Shown piece after piece: positions 1 to 6,616 of a stretch of 38,025 nucleotides of DNA. The translations under genes and the position numbers were made by a program. This stretch comes from an uncultured Burkholderiaceae bacterium (GTDB taxonomy: Bacteria; Pseudomonadota; Gammaproteobacteria; Burkholderiales; Burkholderiaceae_B). The notes under the pieces are model-generated. The model did not search any database and was not told the DNA's origin. It worked only from the letters and a program-made list of their open reading frames with translations. The stretch is taken from NCBI GenBank assembly GCA_937888805.1, contig CALBEY010000095.1, positions 1 to 38,025 of the forward strand, written 5' to 3'. Numbering within the stretch: the first letter of the stretch is position 1; each line of letters starts with the position of its first letter.

Positions 1-344
1 AAATCTCTTTCTGGAATGCTTACATTTCTTATGATTCGATTAAAAAATTTGTGATGATGCTACCTTAATATTACCCTGTCAGTTTTTCCTTGCGTGACGA
101 GTAAATATCTTGGTGCTTTTGGAACAGTCACAACAAAAAAGCGCAAAGACAACACGTTTGTGCACACGCTGTTGACGCCGGTTGAAAACTGACCACCTGT
201 GCCGCTGAGTAGCTTGTCCGTCAGATTAAGTGCCGAGCTTTACAGTTTCGGGGTTCTGCGATTAGTTCTGACGCCGGTTTAACTGCTGAATCGGAAACTG
301 GTTGACGCGTTGAGCCTAAGGAGTGGAGTTCCCTTTTCCGTGGT
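1..344. other. Left-edge region without a convincing gene
   Basis: I see no supportable gene here. The stretch from about 169 contains GACGCCGGTTGAAAACTGAC, which resembles the GAAAA(C/T)TGACC motifs repeated near the ends of IS21-family elements, and GACGCCGGTT recurs at about 271-280. No transposase reading frame accompanies it, so at best it is a leftover element end. Confidence 0.3.
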
Positions 345-812
345 TCAGTGCTCGCCGGCCAGGTCGACGATGAACTGGTCGATTTCGTGGTCCAGTTTCT
401 CGGTGGCGTGCCAGTACTGGAGTAAGCGGGCATGCTCTGCCTCCATGGCAGCCTTGCTACCAGGGTCGACGGCCAGAAGAGCTTCGGCCCGATGCTGGAC
501 CTCCTCCCAGTGCTCTTTTATCCTGGCGAAGCGCGTCGCCTCCTTTTCACTGAGACCCATCTCCTCCAGCTTTTTGATTTGGCGATGGACGGTCTCCACA
601 TCGTCGTGGAAGTCGGTTGTGGTGGTTTTCTGGCTTTCCCTATCGTCATCGGCCAGATGAAAATATACCGCTGCGGCGGCCTCCCAGATGTTCGCCTCAA
701 TCTTGCCGAGGGCTTGGACCTTCTCCACCAAGTCGGCGGCATTGGCCGGGGAAAGTGGCAACATCAAGATCGCGGCGGCCACCAGTGCGACCAGGCTTGG
801 TGCTTTGCTCAT
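345..812 (-). CDS. Small exported helical protein of unknown function
   Basis: The product is a 155-residue protein that I do not recognise. The start at 812 is chosen because an AGGAGAG ribosome binding site lies just upstream and because it gives a clean signal peptide: Met-Ser-Lys, a hydrophobic stretch to about residue 22, then a likely cleavage at ANA|ADL. The mature part (about 130 residues) is almost entirely charged and predicted helical (for example KKLEEMGLSEKEATRFARIKE), with no cysteines, so it looks like a soluble periplasmic helical bundle. The spacing is compatible with a sensor-like or metal/cofactor-binding bundle, but no diagnostic motif is visible. It is divergent from umuDC, and the LexA box lies 149 bp upstream of its start, so shared SOS control is possible but unproven. 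Confidence 0.7.
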   Translation of the reverse strand: MSKAPSLVALVAAAILMLPLSPANAADLVEKVQALGKIEANIWEAAAAVYFHLADDDRESQKTTTTDFHDDVETVHRQIKKLEEMGLSEKEATRFARIKEHWEEVQHRAEALLAVDPGSKAAMEAEHARLLQYWHATEKLDHEIDQFIVDLAGEH

Positions 813-960
813 TTTATCTCTCCTTATCCGGCATTTCACATTTGAAACGCCTCGGGTTAGTGTATTAGGATTAATATCGGTGCTCAACCCAGTTTGTCCA
901 TCCAATCGAGGATTCAGAGCGCCGTCCGTGCGTGCTGAGCGCGGTAGTGTGTACTTGATG

Positions 961-980
961 TACTGTATAAATATACAGTA
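961..980 (+). promoter_or_regulatory. LexA (SOS) box upstream of umuDC
   Basis: TACTGTATAAATATACAGTA matches the enterobacterial LexA operator consensus CTGT-N8-ACAG exactly, and the symmetry extends one base on each side (960-981) with only the centre imperfect. It ends 10 bp before the umuD ATG, so LexA bound here would occlude the promoter or early transcript. This fits standard SOS control of umuDC. Confidence 0.9.
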
Positions 981-990
981 CATTTAGGGC

Positions 991-1431
991 ATGACAACAA
1001 CTGGCCTTTCAACTCCGCAACAGTTACATGTGCCTGAGGCCAAGACTTGGCTGCAGATGTGCACTTGGCCTGTCTGGGCTGGTTTTCCGTCGCCGGCGGC
1101 TGATCACACGCGCAAGCGCTTGGACCTCAATGAACACCTGATTCGTAACAAAGAGGCCACCTTTATCTTTAGAGTCAAGGGTGACTCGATGAATGGTATC
1201 GGCATATACGAAGGTGACGAGTTGATCGTGGATCGTTCGATTGAAGCAAGGCACGGCAACATTGTGCTGGCGGTGTTGAATGACGATTACACCGTTAAAC
1301 GTTTGCATCGCCGTGGCGGTGTGGTCAAGCTGATCGCAGAAAACCCGCTGTACCCACCCACGATCGTCAAGGACGGTGAGGAGCTGGTGATTTGGGGTGT
1401 GGTCACGCACAATCTGCACAAGTTGTATTGA
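991..1431 (+). CDS. umuD: UmuD, SOS mutagenesis accessory protein (self-cleaving)
   Basis: This is the 146-residue UmuD of the peptidase S24/LexA family. RecA-stimulated self-cleavage gives UmuD', which joins UmuC as DNA polymerase V for translesion synthesis. The cleavage region reads [11 protein letters not shown], placing the scissile bond at Ala30-Gly31; E. coli UmuD has Cys-Gly, so this protein uses the Ala-Gly bond typical of LexA. The Ser/Lys dyad is Ser66 (GDSM) and Lys103 (YTVKRL), with the same 37-residue spacing as in E. coli. Length is close to the usual 139. A short AGGG precedes the ATG. A LexA box lies immediately upstream, and umuC follows after 4 bp, so the two form one SOS operon. 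Confidence 0.95.
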   Translation: MTTTGLSTPQQLHVPEAKTWLQMCTWPVWAGFPSPAADHTRKRLDLNEHLIRNKEATFIFRVKGDSMNGIGIYEGDELIVDRSIEARHGNIVLAVLNDDYTVKRLHRRGGVVKLIAENPLYPPTIVKDGEELVIWGVVTHNLHKLY

Positions 1432-1435
1432 CGCC

Positions 1436-2716
1436 ATGTTACCGATGCGTAAACAAGCCCTGGCGCTGGCCCTAGTGGATTGCAACAACTTCTACGTGTC
1501 ATGCGAGCGGATTTTTCGGCCAGACTTGGCACGGGTGCCGATCGTTGTCTTGTCAAACAACGATGGTTGTGTGGTCGCGCGCTCAAACGAGGTCAAAGCC
1601 CTCGGTATCAAAATGGGGCAGCCGTGGTTCGAGTGCAAGGCACTGGCTGAAGAGCATGGCATCTTGGCCTTAAGCAGCAACTATGCGTTGTACGCTGACA
1701 TGTCCAATCGTGTGATGACGATCTTGCAGGGCTTTTCTCCACACTGTGAGGTTTACTCAATCGATGAATCCTTTGTTGATCTCACGGGTATGCCTAAGCT
1801 GCGAGAAGTGAGCTATGCCATCAGAGCGCGCTTGGGCATGTGGACGGGCATGCCGGTGTGTGTCGGTGTGGGCCCGACCAAGACCTTGGCTAAGCTGGCC
1901 AATCATGTCGCCAAAAAGCACCCGAGGTCTAAAGGTGTTTTTAATTACAACGCCTTGACCGACTTACAAAAGGCCAATTTGCTTAAGCATCTGCCGGTGG
2001 GCGAGGTGTGGGGTGTTGGACGTCGATTGACTGAGCGCTTGGCGCGTCACGGTGTCACCACTGCTTTCGATTTGCGAGAAGCCCACACGCCCACCCTGCG
2101 AGCAGCGTTTGGTGTCGTGATGGAAAAGACGCAACGCGAATTACAAGAAACATCCTGTATTCAGTTGGAAGAAGTGCAAGCTGATAAGAAGCAGATCATC
2201 TCCAGTCGTTCGTTTGGCACCATGGTCAATGAGCTGTCTGTTTTGAAGGAAGCCTTCTCGACCTTCGCGGCCAATGCGTGTGCCAAACTGCGTGCGCAAC
2301 ACAGCCATGCGTCGGTGGTACAGGTGTTTTTAAGCACCAATCGGTTTCGTACCGATTTGCCCCAATACGCCCCGTGCCTAGCTGTGCCACTGCCTTATCC
2401 CACCAACGATTCTTTGGTTGTGAATCGGTGGGCCGCTTTTCTGTGCGAGCGCATGTTCAAACCCGAGTACCCGTACAAAAAGGCTGGCATCATGTTAAGT
2501 GAAATCAGCCCCGTCACGCAGCAGCAAGGCGATTTGTTGCAAGATACGGACACCAACAAGCACAAACTGATGGACGCACTTGACACACTCAATGCCCGCT
2601 ATGGGCGAGGCTCGGTCAATGTCTCAACCCAAGGCGGGCGCTCAGGCTGGCAGATGAAGCAAGAACGCAAATCGCCGAACTACACCACCAGTTGGGCAGA
2701 TGTGCCCTTGGTTTGA
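1436..2716 (+). CDS. umuC: UmuC, catalytic subunit of DNA polymerase V (Y family)
   Basis: This 426-residue Y-family polymerase copies damaged DNA with UmuD'. Visible motifs are the N-terminal metal site [14 protein letters not shown], the finger motif [16 protein letters not shown], the catalytic [12 protein letters not shown], and the helix-hairpin-helix region [19 protein letters not shown]. The C-terminal part carries the UmuC-specific domain ending in a Gly/Ser/Trp-rich tail, and QGDLL near residue 370 resembles the beta-clamp-binding pentapeptide (QLNLF in E. coli UmuC). The start at 1436 gives the family length (E. coli 422) and lies 4 bp after the umuD stop; a second ATG at 1445 is also possible. 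The ribosome binding site is weak, consistent with coupling to umuD. All catalytic motifs are intact. Confidence 0.95.
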   Translation: MLPMRKQALALALVDCNNFYVSCERIFRPDLARVPIVVLSNNDGCVVARSNEVKALGIKMGQPWFECKALAEEHGILALSSNYALYADMSNRVMTILQGFSPHCEVYSIDESFVDLTGMPKLREVSYAIRARLGMWTGMPVCVGVGPTKTLAKLANHVAKKHPRSKGVFNYNALTDLQKANLLKHLPVGEVWGVGRRLTERLARHGVTTAFDLREAHTPTLRAAFGVVMEKTQRELQETSCIQLEEVQADKKQIISSRSFGTMVNELSVLKEAFSTFAANACAKLRAQHSHASVVQVFLSTNRFRTDLPQYAPCLAVPLPYPTNDSLVVNRWAAFLCERMFKPEYPYKKAGIMLSEISPVTQQQGDLLQDTDTNKHKLMDALDTLNARYGRGSVNVSTQGGRSGWQMKQERKSPNYTTSWADVPLV

Positions 2717-2840
2717 CCCTCGGTTGACCCTTTATGGGGCGGTGTGATGAATGGGTTTGGTGGCCTTTTCTCTTTTAATCCACAATACCGAGTGTTTGGT
2801 GATTGGTCTTCAAACACTGTTTTTTTCTAAGGACGCCGGC

Positions 2841-3857
2841 ATGGAATTTTTCTCTAATTACCTCGAGTTTTTGGCCAAGGTAGGTACCTTGGGCATTGCC
2901 ATCATGATTGTGTTGGGCGCGATATCGTCAATGCGTCGCCGCGGGCGGCAATTGCCAGGCCAACTTCGAGTAAGAAAGCTCAATGATTTTTTCTTGAATT
3001 TGCAGCAGCGGCTAGAGCTGTCGATTTTGGATAAAAAGCAAGCCAAAAAATTCATCAAAGACAAAGCCAAAACCGTCAAGCTAGAAAAACAAAGCAAATC
3101 CAGTCAGCCGCGCGTGTTTGTGCTGGATTTTGATGGCGATATCAGAGCGACCGCAACAGACAGCTTACGCCACGAAATCACAGCGTTATTGGGTGTGGCC
3201 ACAACCAACGATGAAGTGTTGTTAAGACTAGAAAGTGGTGGTGGCTTGGTGAGCAGTTATGGACTGGCCGCCTCACAACTGGTTCGCATACGTCAAGCGG
3301 GCATACCACTGACCATTTGCATCGACAAAGTCGCAGCCAGTGGGGGTTATATGATGGCTTGTATTGGTAACAAAATTATCAGCTCACCGTTTGCCATGTT
3401 GGGCTCGATTGGTGTTGTTGCGCAAATCCCCAATTTGCACCGGTTGCTAAATAAATACGACATTGATTATGAGATTCTGACCTCAGGAGAACACAAGCGC
3501 ACGTTAACGGTATTGGGTAAAAACACAGAAAAGGGCCGTGAAAAGTTTCAGCAAGACTTAGAGGTCACGCACCAACTGTTTAAAAGCTTCGTGGCCCGTT
3601 ATCGGTCACAATTAGACATCGACAAAGTGGCCACAGGCGAAGTTTGGTTGGGTGTGAATGCCTTAGAAAACCAACTGGTTGATGAATTAAAAACCAGTGA
3701 TGAGTATCTGACCGCAAGGGCCAAGGATGCCGACCTGTACCACTTGCAGTACTTCAACAGAAAAACCTTTCAAGAGCGTGTTGGGCTGACTGTTAGTACG
3801 ACTGTGGACAGGTTTATTCTGAATTGGATCAGTCGTTTGAACCAACAGAAATATTGA
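2841..3857 (+). CDS. sohB: SohB, inner-membrane serine protease (S49 family)
   Basis: This 338-residue SohB-type peptidase is related to signal peptide peptidase SppA. Residues about 11-30 form one N-terminal membrane helix, followed by a basic linker (35-90) and the ClpP-like catalytic domain. The nucleophile is Ser167 in AASGGYMMAC and the general base Lys219 in SGEHKRTL, the S49 Ser-Lys dyad. E. coli SohB (349 residues) has the same order: DKVAASGGYMMAC, GSIGVVAQ, GENTEEGREKF. The start at 2841 is chosen because it follows AAGGA and reproduces the family N-terminus (MEFFSNYLEFLAKVG); an upstream in-frame start at 2751 would add a tail not found in the family. It probably takes part in envelope protein quality control. 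It lies 124 bp after umuC and need not be SOS regulated. Confidence 0.93.
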   Translation: MEFFSNYLEFLAKVGTLGIAIMIVLGAISSMRRRGRQLPGQLRVRKLNDFFLNLQQRLELSILDKKQAKKFIKDKAKTVKLEKQSKSSQPRVFVLDFDGDIRATATDSLRHEITALLGVATTNDEVLLRLESGGGLVSSYGLAASQLVRIRQAGIPLTICIDKVAASGGYMMACIGNKIISSPFAMLGSIGVVAQIPNLHRLLNKYDIDYEILTSGEHKRTLTVLGKNTEKGREKFQQDLEVTHQLFKSFVARYRSQLDIDKVATGEVWLGVNALENQLVDELKTSDEYLTARAKDADLYHLQYFNRKTFQERVGLTVSTTVDRFILNWISRLNQQKY

Positions 3858-3882
3858 CACGTCATCAGGTCTCGTCTGACGC

Positions 3883-3908
3883 TGGCGCAATCGATGAGAG
3901 TTGCGCCA
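3883..3908 (+). terminator. Weak hairpin after sohB
   Basis: TGGCGCAA and TTGCGCCA form an 8-bp perfect stem around a 10-base loop, 26 bp after the sohB stop. Only AATTTCGTTG follows, not a clear U run, so it could be a weak terminator or simply an mRNA 3' hairpin. Confidence 0.35.
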
Positions 3909-4060
3909 AATTTCGTTGAAGATTTTCAGTCTTGGCATTGTTTTTCAGTGCGCATGGTCCTAGAATCCAGTGATAAGTAACAGATTGAATAAAAAAATAA
4001 TGGGTAATGCCAAGTTGTTACCGTGTGTGCTGAAGCAGTGGCATTTAACAGGAGTCACAG

Positions 4061-4387
4061 GTGTCTGATCGAAAAGTGAATGATTTAGGCGGGCAACCCG
4101 CGGGTCCGATTTGTTTGGATGAGCATCCCAGCACGCTGCACGAAAAGCGGGTTGATGCGCTGCAAAAGTTACTGACCGGTGAGAAGCTAGCCGCTTTCAC
4201 AACAGACGCCATGCGTCGCGCCATTGAGTCCAACACGGAAGAGGATTACCGAAATCTGCCGTACTACGACAAGTGGATGCGTGCGGTGCGCGATTTGGTG
4301 ATCGAGCAGCAATTGGTCTCTGCCAAGGAGATTGAGGATCGGATTGCAATTTTACGAGAACGTTACAAACAAACGGGGTCACTATGA
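4061..4387 (+). CDS. Nitrile hydratase/thiocyanate hydrolase, beta N-terminal-half subunit
   Basis: This 108-residue protein matches the N-terminal half of the nitrile hydratase beta subunit. The N-terminal DLGGQPAGPI and the later block RNLPYYDKWMRAVRDLVIEQ, followed by an acidic helix ending RERYKQ, follow the beta-subunit pattern (GG-x2-x-GP, YYxxW, ERxRYK). It begins with GTG, seven bases after AGGAG at 4050-4054. Splitting beta into two genes followed by an alpha-type gene is the organisation of thiocyanate hydrolase (scnB-scnA-scnC of Thiobacillus) and of some three-subunit nitrile hydratases. It overlaps the next gene by ATGA, so translation is coupled. The beta N-half is also homologous to nitrile hydratase activator proteins, which is the main alternative; the operon order argues for a structural subunit. 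Confidence 0.8.
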   Translation: MSDRKVNDLGGQPAGPICLDEHPSTLHEKRVDALQKLLTGEKLAAFTTDAMRRAIESNTEEDYRNLPYYDKWMRAVRDLVIEQQLVSAKEIEDRIAILRERYKQTGSL

Positions 4388-4704
4388 ACGCGATGCCACC
4401 GCGCCCGGGTCAGGCGCTGGCTGAGGGCACGCCAGTGATCGTTCGCCAACAGCCGCCAGAAGCGCACTGCCGCACGCCTTTTTATTTGCGTGGCGTTAAA
4501 GGCGAGATCGCGCAGGTGCGAGGGTGCTACCGAGACCCCTCACTGCTGGCATTTCATAAGCCAGGGCTACCCCTGCGGGTTTTGTACCGAATCCGATTCA
4601 AACAAAAGGATGTTTGGCCCGATTACCAGGGCGGTCCCAATGACACGGTGGTGGCCGACATCTATGACCACTGGATTGACCCGATACCCGGAGTAGACAA
4701 ATGA
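4384..4704 (+). CDS. Nitrile hydratase/thiocyanate hydrolase, beta C-terminal-half subunit
   Basis: This 106-residue protein corresponds to the C-terminal SH3-like barrel of nitrile hydratase beta. Typical elements are the opening GTPVIVRQQPPEAHCRTPFYLRG (compare GHTRxPxYxRGK), the GEIAQVRGCY strand, and KQKDVWPDYQGGPNDTVVADIYDHWID, which parallels the ELWG...D-LWE-YL ending of beta subunits and is closer to the KDLWPEY type that I recall from thiocyanate hydrolase ScnA. It lacks any N-terminal helical half; that is supplied by the preceding gene. Both ends overlap neighbouring genes by ATGA, indicating stoichiometric coupled synthesis. The substrate (nitrile or thiocyanate) cannot be settled from this subunit. 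Confidence 0.8.
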   Translation: MNAMPPRPGQALAEGTPVIVRQQPPEAHCRTPFYLRGVKGEIAQVRGCYRDPSLLAFHKPGLPLRVLYRIRFKQKDVWPDYQGGPNDTVVADIYDHWIDPIPGVDK

Positions 4705-5384
4705 GTCACCCCCATAACGACAATCATCATGACCATGGGCACGATCATGATCACGGCCACGACCACCCCCATGCGCCTGCGGCGCCAGATGACGAGGACC
4801 ATTACGATCGCTACGAGGTCTTGTTGCAAACCGCTGTGCGCGAGTTGCTTCATGAAAAGGGCATTATCACGGCGGATGAATTGCATCGGCAAATTGACTA
4901 CCAAGACAGCTTAACGCCCATGATTGGTAGCAAAATCGTTGCCAAAGCTTGGGTTGACCCTGTTTTTAAAGCGCAGCTCATTGCGCAGCCACTTGAGGCC
5001 ATTAACGACTCGTTTGGATTGGACATCACGACACCACTGGATCTGGTCGTTTTAGAAAACACACCCGCCGTCCACAACGTGGTTGTTTGCACCCTTTGTT
5101 CCTGCTACCCGCGTATGTTGTTGGGTATACCGCCGGCTTGGTACAAATCTGTCGATTATCGATCGCGTGTCGTCAGTGAGCCCCGTCAGGTGTTGGCTGA
5201 GTTTGGCACTCACTTACCCGATGATGTCGAGGTGCGCGTCTCAGACAGCACAGCAGACTTGCGGTTTTTGGTGCTGCCCTACCAGCCTGCCAATACCGCG
5301 CATCTCAGTGAAGAGGCGCTCGCTGAGCTGGTGACTCGAGACTCGATGATTGGAACAGCGCTACCCCTGAGTGCATCAACGTAA
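4701..5384 (+). CDS. Cobalt-type nitrile hydratase alpha / thiocyanate hydrolase gamma subunit
   Basis: This 227-residue catalytic subunit carries the metal-binding claw VCTLCSCYPR at residues 129-138 (Cys130, Cys133, Ser134, Cys135). The VCTLCSC form (Thr rather than Ser after the first Cys) is the cobalt-type signature; in the family, two of the cysteines are oxidised to sulfinic and sulfenic acids. The following WYKSVDYRSRVV, PRQVLAEFG and LVTRDSMIG blocks are all family-standard. Arg138 after CYP matches thiocyanate hydrolase as I remember it, where many nitrile hydratases have Trp, so SCN- hydrolysis is a serious option. The first 24 residues are exceptionally His/Asp-rich (HDHGHDHDHGHDHPH), a probable metal-binding tail; I recall a similar His/Asp tail in ScnC. 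No separate activator or cobalt chaperone gene lies beside it. Confidence 0.9.
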   Translation: MSHPHNDNHHDHGHDHDHGHDHPHAPAAPDDEDHYDRYEVLLQTAVRELLHEKGIITADELHRQIDYQDSLTPMIGSKIVAKAWVDPVFKAQLIAQPLEAINDSFGLDITTPLDLVVLENTPAVHNVVVCTLCSCYPRMLLGIPPAWYKSVDYRSRVVSEPRQVLAEFGTHLPDDVEVRVSDSTADLRFLVLPYQPANTAHLSEEALAELVTRDSMIGTALPLSAST

Positions 5385-5399
5385 ACAGCGCCGCTGAAA

Positions 5400-5438
5400 A
5401 CAAGGGACATTGAATCTCAGTGTCGCTTGTCTGTTTTT
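5400..5438 (+). terminator. Strong Rho-independent terminator after the hydratase operon
   Basis: Arms at 5400-5413 (ACAAGGGACATTGA) and 5417-5430 (TCAGTGTCGCTTGT) pair over 14 positions with one mismatch and one G-U wobble, closed by a three-base loop and followed directly by CTGTTTTT. This is a textbook intrinsic terminator 15 bp after the last subunit gene. Confidence 0.88.
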
Positions 5439-5656
5439 GAGGTACTGCCTTAGCGTTAGGTGTCAATGGCTTGGGTTTGGCTTGTGTGAGCCTTCAAAGC
5501 TGAAAACGATTGGGACGTTGTTCAACCTAGCCTTCTTTTTGGTTGCCAACAACTGGATTGCGTTTGAAGCCAATTCTGCGAATCACACCTGTGTCCTCCC
5601 AAATTGCCATCCTGTTTCGCCTGCAAGGGTGGGGAAGGCGGAAATTTTTTAACATT

Positions 5657-5677
5657 TGTAGTCACAATGTGACTACA
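5657..5677 (+). promoter_or_regulatory. Palindromic operator of the toxin-antitoxin operon
   Basis: TGTAGTCACA and TGTGACTACA form a perfect 10-bp inverted repeat around one central base. It sits just upstream of a consensus -10 (5685-5690) and therefore covers the -35 region of the promoter for the following antitoxin-toxin pair. Relatives autoregulate through the ribbon-helix-helix antitoxin, so this is the obvious binding site; that assignment is inference from position and symmetry. Confidence 0.7.
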
Positions 5678-5684
5678 TTAAGAC

Positions 5685-5690
5685 TATAAT
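5685..5690 (+). promoter_or_regulatory. Consensus -10 element for the toxin-antitoxin operon
   Basis: TATAAT occurs 38 bp before the antitoxin ATG. No good -35 hexamer is visible at the ideal spacing (TCACAA at 5662-5667 is the 17-bp candidate and lies inside the operator), so repression would act by blocking polymerase binding. Confidence 0.6.
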
Positions 5691-5728
5691 TCACAAATTA
5701 ATTAGAAACCAATCATTAGGGGTACATC

Positions 5729-5995
5729 ATGAGTTCAGCCGATACTTACGTAAGGGCTCGGATAGATTCTGGTACCAAAGTGTTAGCGACCAAAGCACTT
5801 GAGGCCATGGGCCTGACGATTTCTGATGCCATTCGATTGCTGATGCTACGAATAGCCACTGAGCATCGTCTGCCATTTGATGTGAAGGTGCCCAATGCGA
5901 CGACCCGTAAAGTGCTAGAACAGCTTGAAGCAGGCAAGGCTAAAAAGGTGACGTCGGTCAGTAAATTGTTGGCGGATTTGAATGCGCTCGATTGA
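5729..5995 (+). CDS. RelB/DinJ-family antitoxin
   Basis: This 88-residue antitoxin has an N-terminal ribbon-helix-helix DNA-binding region (residues 1-50: SSADTYVRARID, then ALEAMGLTISDAIRLLMLRIA) typical of RelB/DinJ. The C-terminal part (60-88) is the flexible helix that wraps the toxin. It neutralises the toxin encoded by the next gene, which overlaps by 14 bp, and the pair presumably represses its own promoter at the palindrome upstream. The ATG at 5729 lies a few bases after TAGGGGTAC. The whole antitoxin looks intact. Confidence 0.9.
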   Translation: MSSADTYVRARIDSGTKVLATKALEAMGLTISDAIRLLMLRIATEHRLPFDVKVPNATTRKVLEQLEAGKAKKVTSVSKLLADLNALD

Positions 5996-6266
5996 ATACT
6001 CAAAAAGCTTTAAGAAAGACTACAAGCGCATTAAGGCAACACCTCGGCATCGCAGAGATATTGACGACTTACTTGGTGGTGTGCTCGATCTCTTGGTCAT
6101 AGACGAGGCACTGCCGTTAAATAAGAAAGACCATTATTTGGTTGGTAATTGGTCAGGGTACCGAGAATGTCATATCAAGCCAGATTTGCTGCTGATTTAC
6201 AAACAGCCAGAGGATCCTATTCTGCGATTAGCCCGTTTGGGTTCGCAAAGTGAGTTATTCAGGTGA
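5982..6266 (+). CDS. YafQ-family mRNA interferase toxin, catalytic His replaced
   Basis: This 94-residue RelE-superfamily toxin of the YafQ type would be a ribosome-dependent mRNA endonuclease inhibiting translation. Alignment by eye to E. coli YafQ (catalytic residues His50, His63, Asp67, His87) gives His51 (KKDHYL), His64 and Asp68 (RECHIKPD). The C-terminal motif reads RLGSQSELF where most relatives have G(S/T)H, so the His87 equivalent is Gln89. As I recall, loss of this His cripples the E. coli toxin, so this copy may be attenuated or inactive. It overlaps the antitoxin gene by 14 bp and relies on translational coupling. The convergent gene at 6349 follows. Confidence 0.88.
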   Translation: MRSIEYSKSFKKDYKRIKATPRHRRDIDDLLGGVLDLLVIDEALPLNKKDHYLVGNWSGYRECHIKPDLLLIYKQPEDPILRLARLGSQSELFR

Positions 6267-6348
6267 GTATTAATTGCCTGGTTCTGCCGGCAAAAAATCG
6301 CTGACCCTTTAAAGATGCGCGCTTGATTGTTTGCCACACCTTTCAACC

Positions 6349-6537
6349 TTAATGGCGCTTGTCTGCTTTCCAGGTGCCGCCGTAGCGGTAGAAGGGTTGG
6401 TGTTCTAATTTGGCGCGGCACGGGTTGCAGATCAGTGCCCAAGCGCCTGATCCATCGTACGCGACCCGATACAAGGTAGAACTTTCCACTTTGCAGTGTT
6501 CGCAGGCTTTGATGCGGGATCGAGCGGGTTTGGCCAT
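6349..6537 (-). CDS. Small zinc-ribbon-like protein of unknown function
   Basis: This 62-residue basic protein contains two CxxC pairs, CEHC at residues 12-15 and CNPC at 38-41, the arrangement of a treble-clef or zinc-ribbon fold that binds one zinc ion. The C-terminal segment FYRYGGTWKADKR resembles small conserved proteins that I have seen in Burkholderiales, annotated only as hypothetical. Function is unknown; nucleic-acid binding is plausible from its charge. It is transcribed in the same direction as egtD and lies 79 bp downstream of the egtD stop, so it could be at the tail of that operon. No clear ribosome binding site precedes the ATG. Confidence 0.65.
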   Translation of the reverse strand: MAKPARSRIKACEHCKVESSTLYRVAYDGSGAWALICNPCRAKLEHQPFYRYGGTWKADKRH

Positions 6538-6560
6538 TGGCAGTGAGGCTGAAAGTTGCT

Positions 6561-6595
6561 GTGTTTGGATGTTGTGTTTGGATGTTGTGTTTGGT
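6561..6595. repeat. Short tandem repeat, 13-bp unit
   Basis: GTGTTTGGATGTT occurs twice in direct succession and is followed by a partial third copy (GTGTTTGG), then a T-rich stretch. It lies between egtD and the small zinc-ribbon gene and may be prone to slippage; no function is visible. Confidence 0.7.
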
Positions 6596-6616
6596 TTTTG
6601 TCCTTTTTCTTTTGCC

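Noticed and set aside
2751..2840. N-terminal extension of SohB
   Set aside because: The family N-terminus and a ribosome binding site begin at 2841; the extension has neither.
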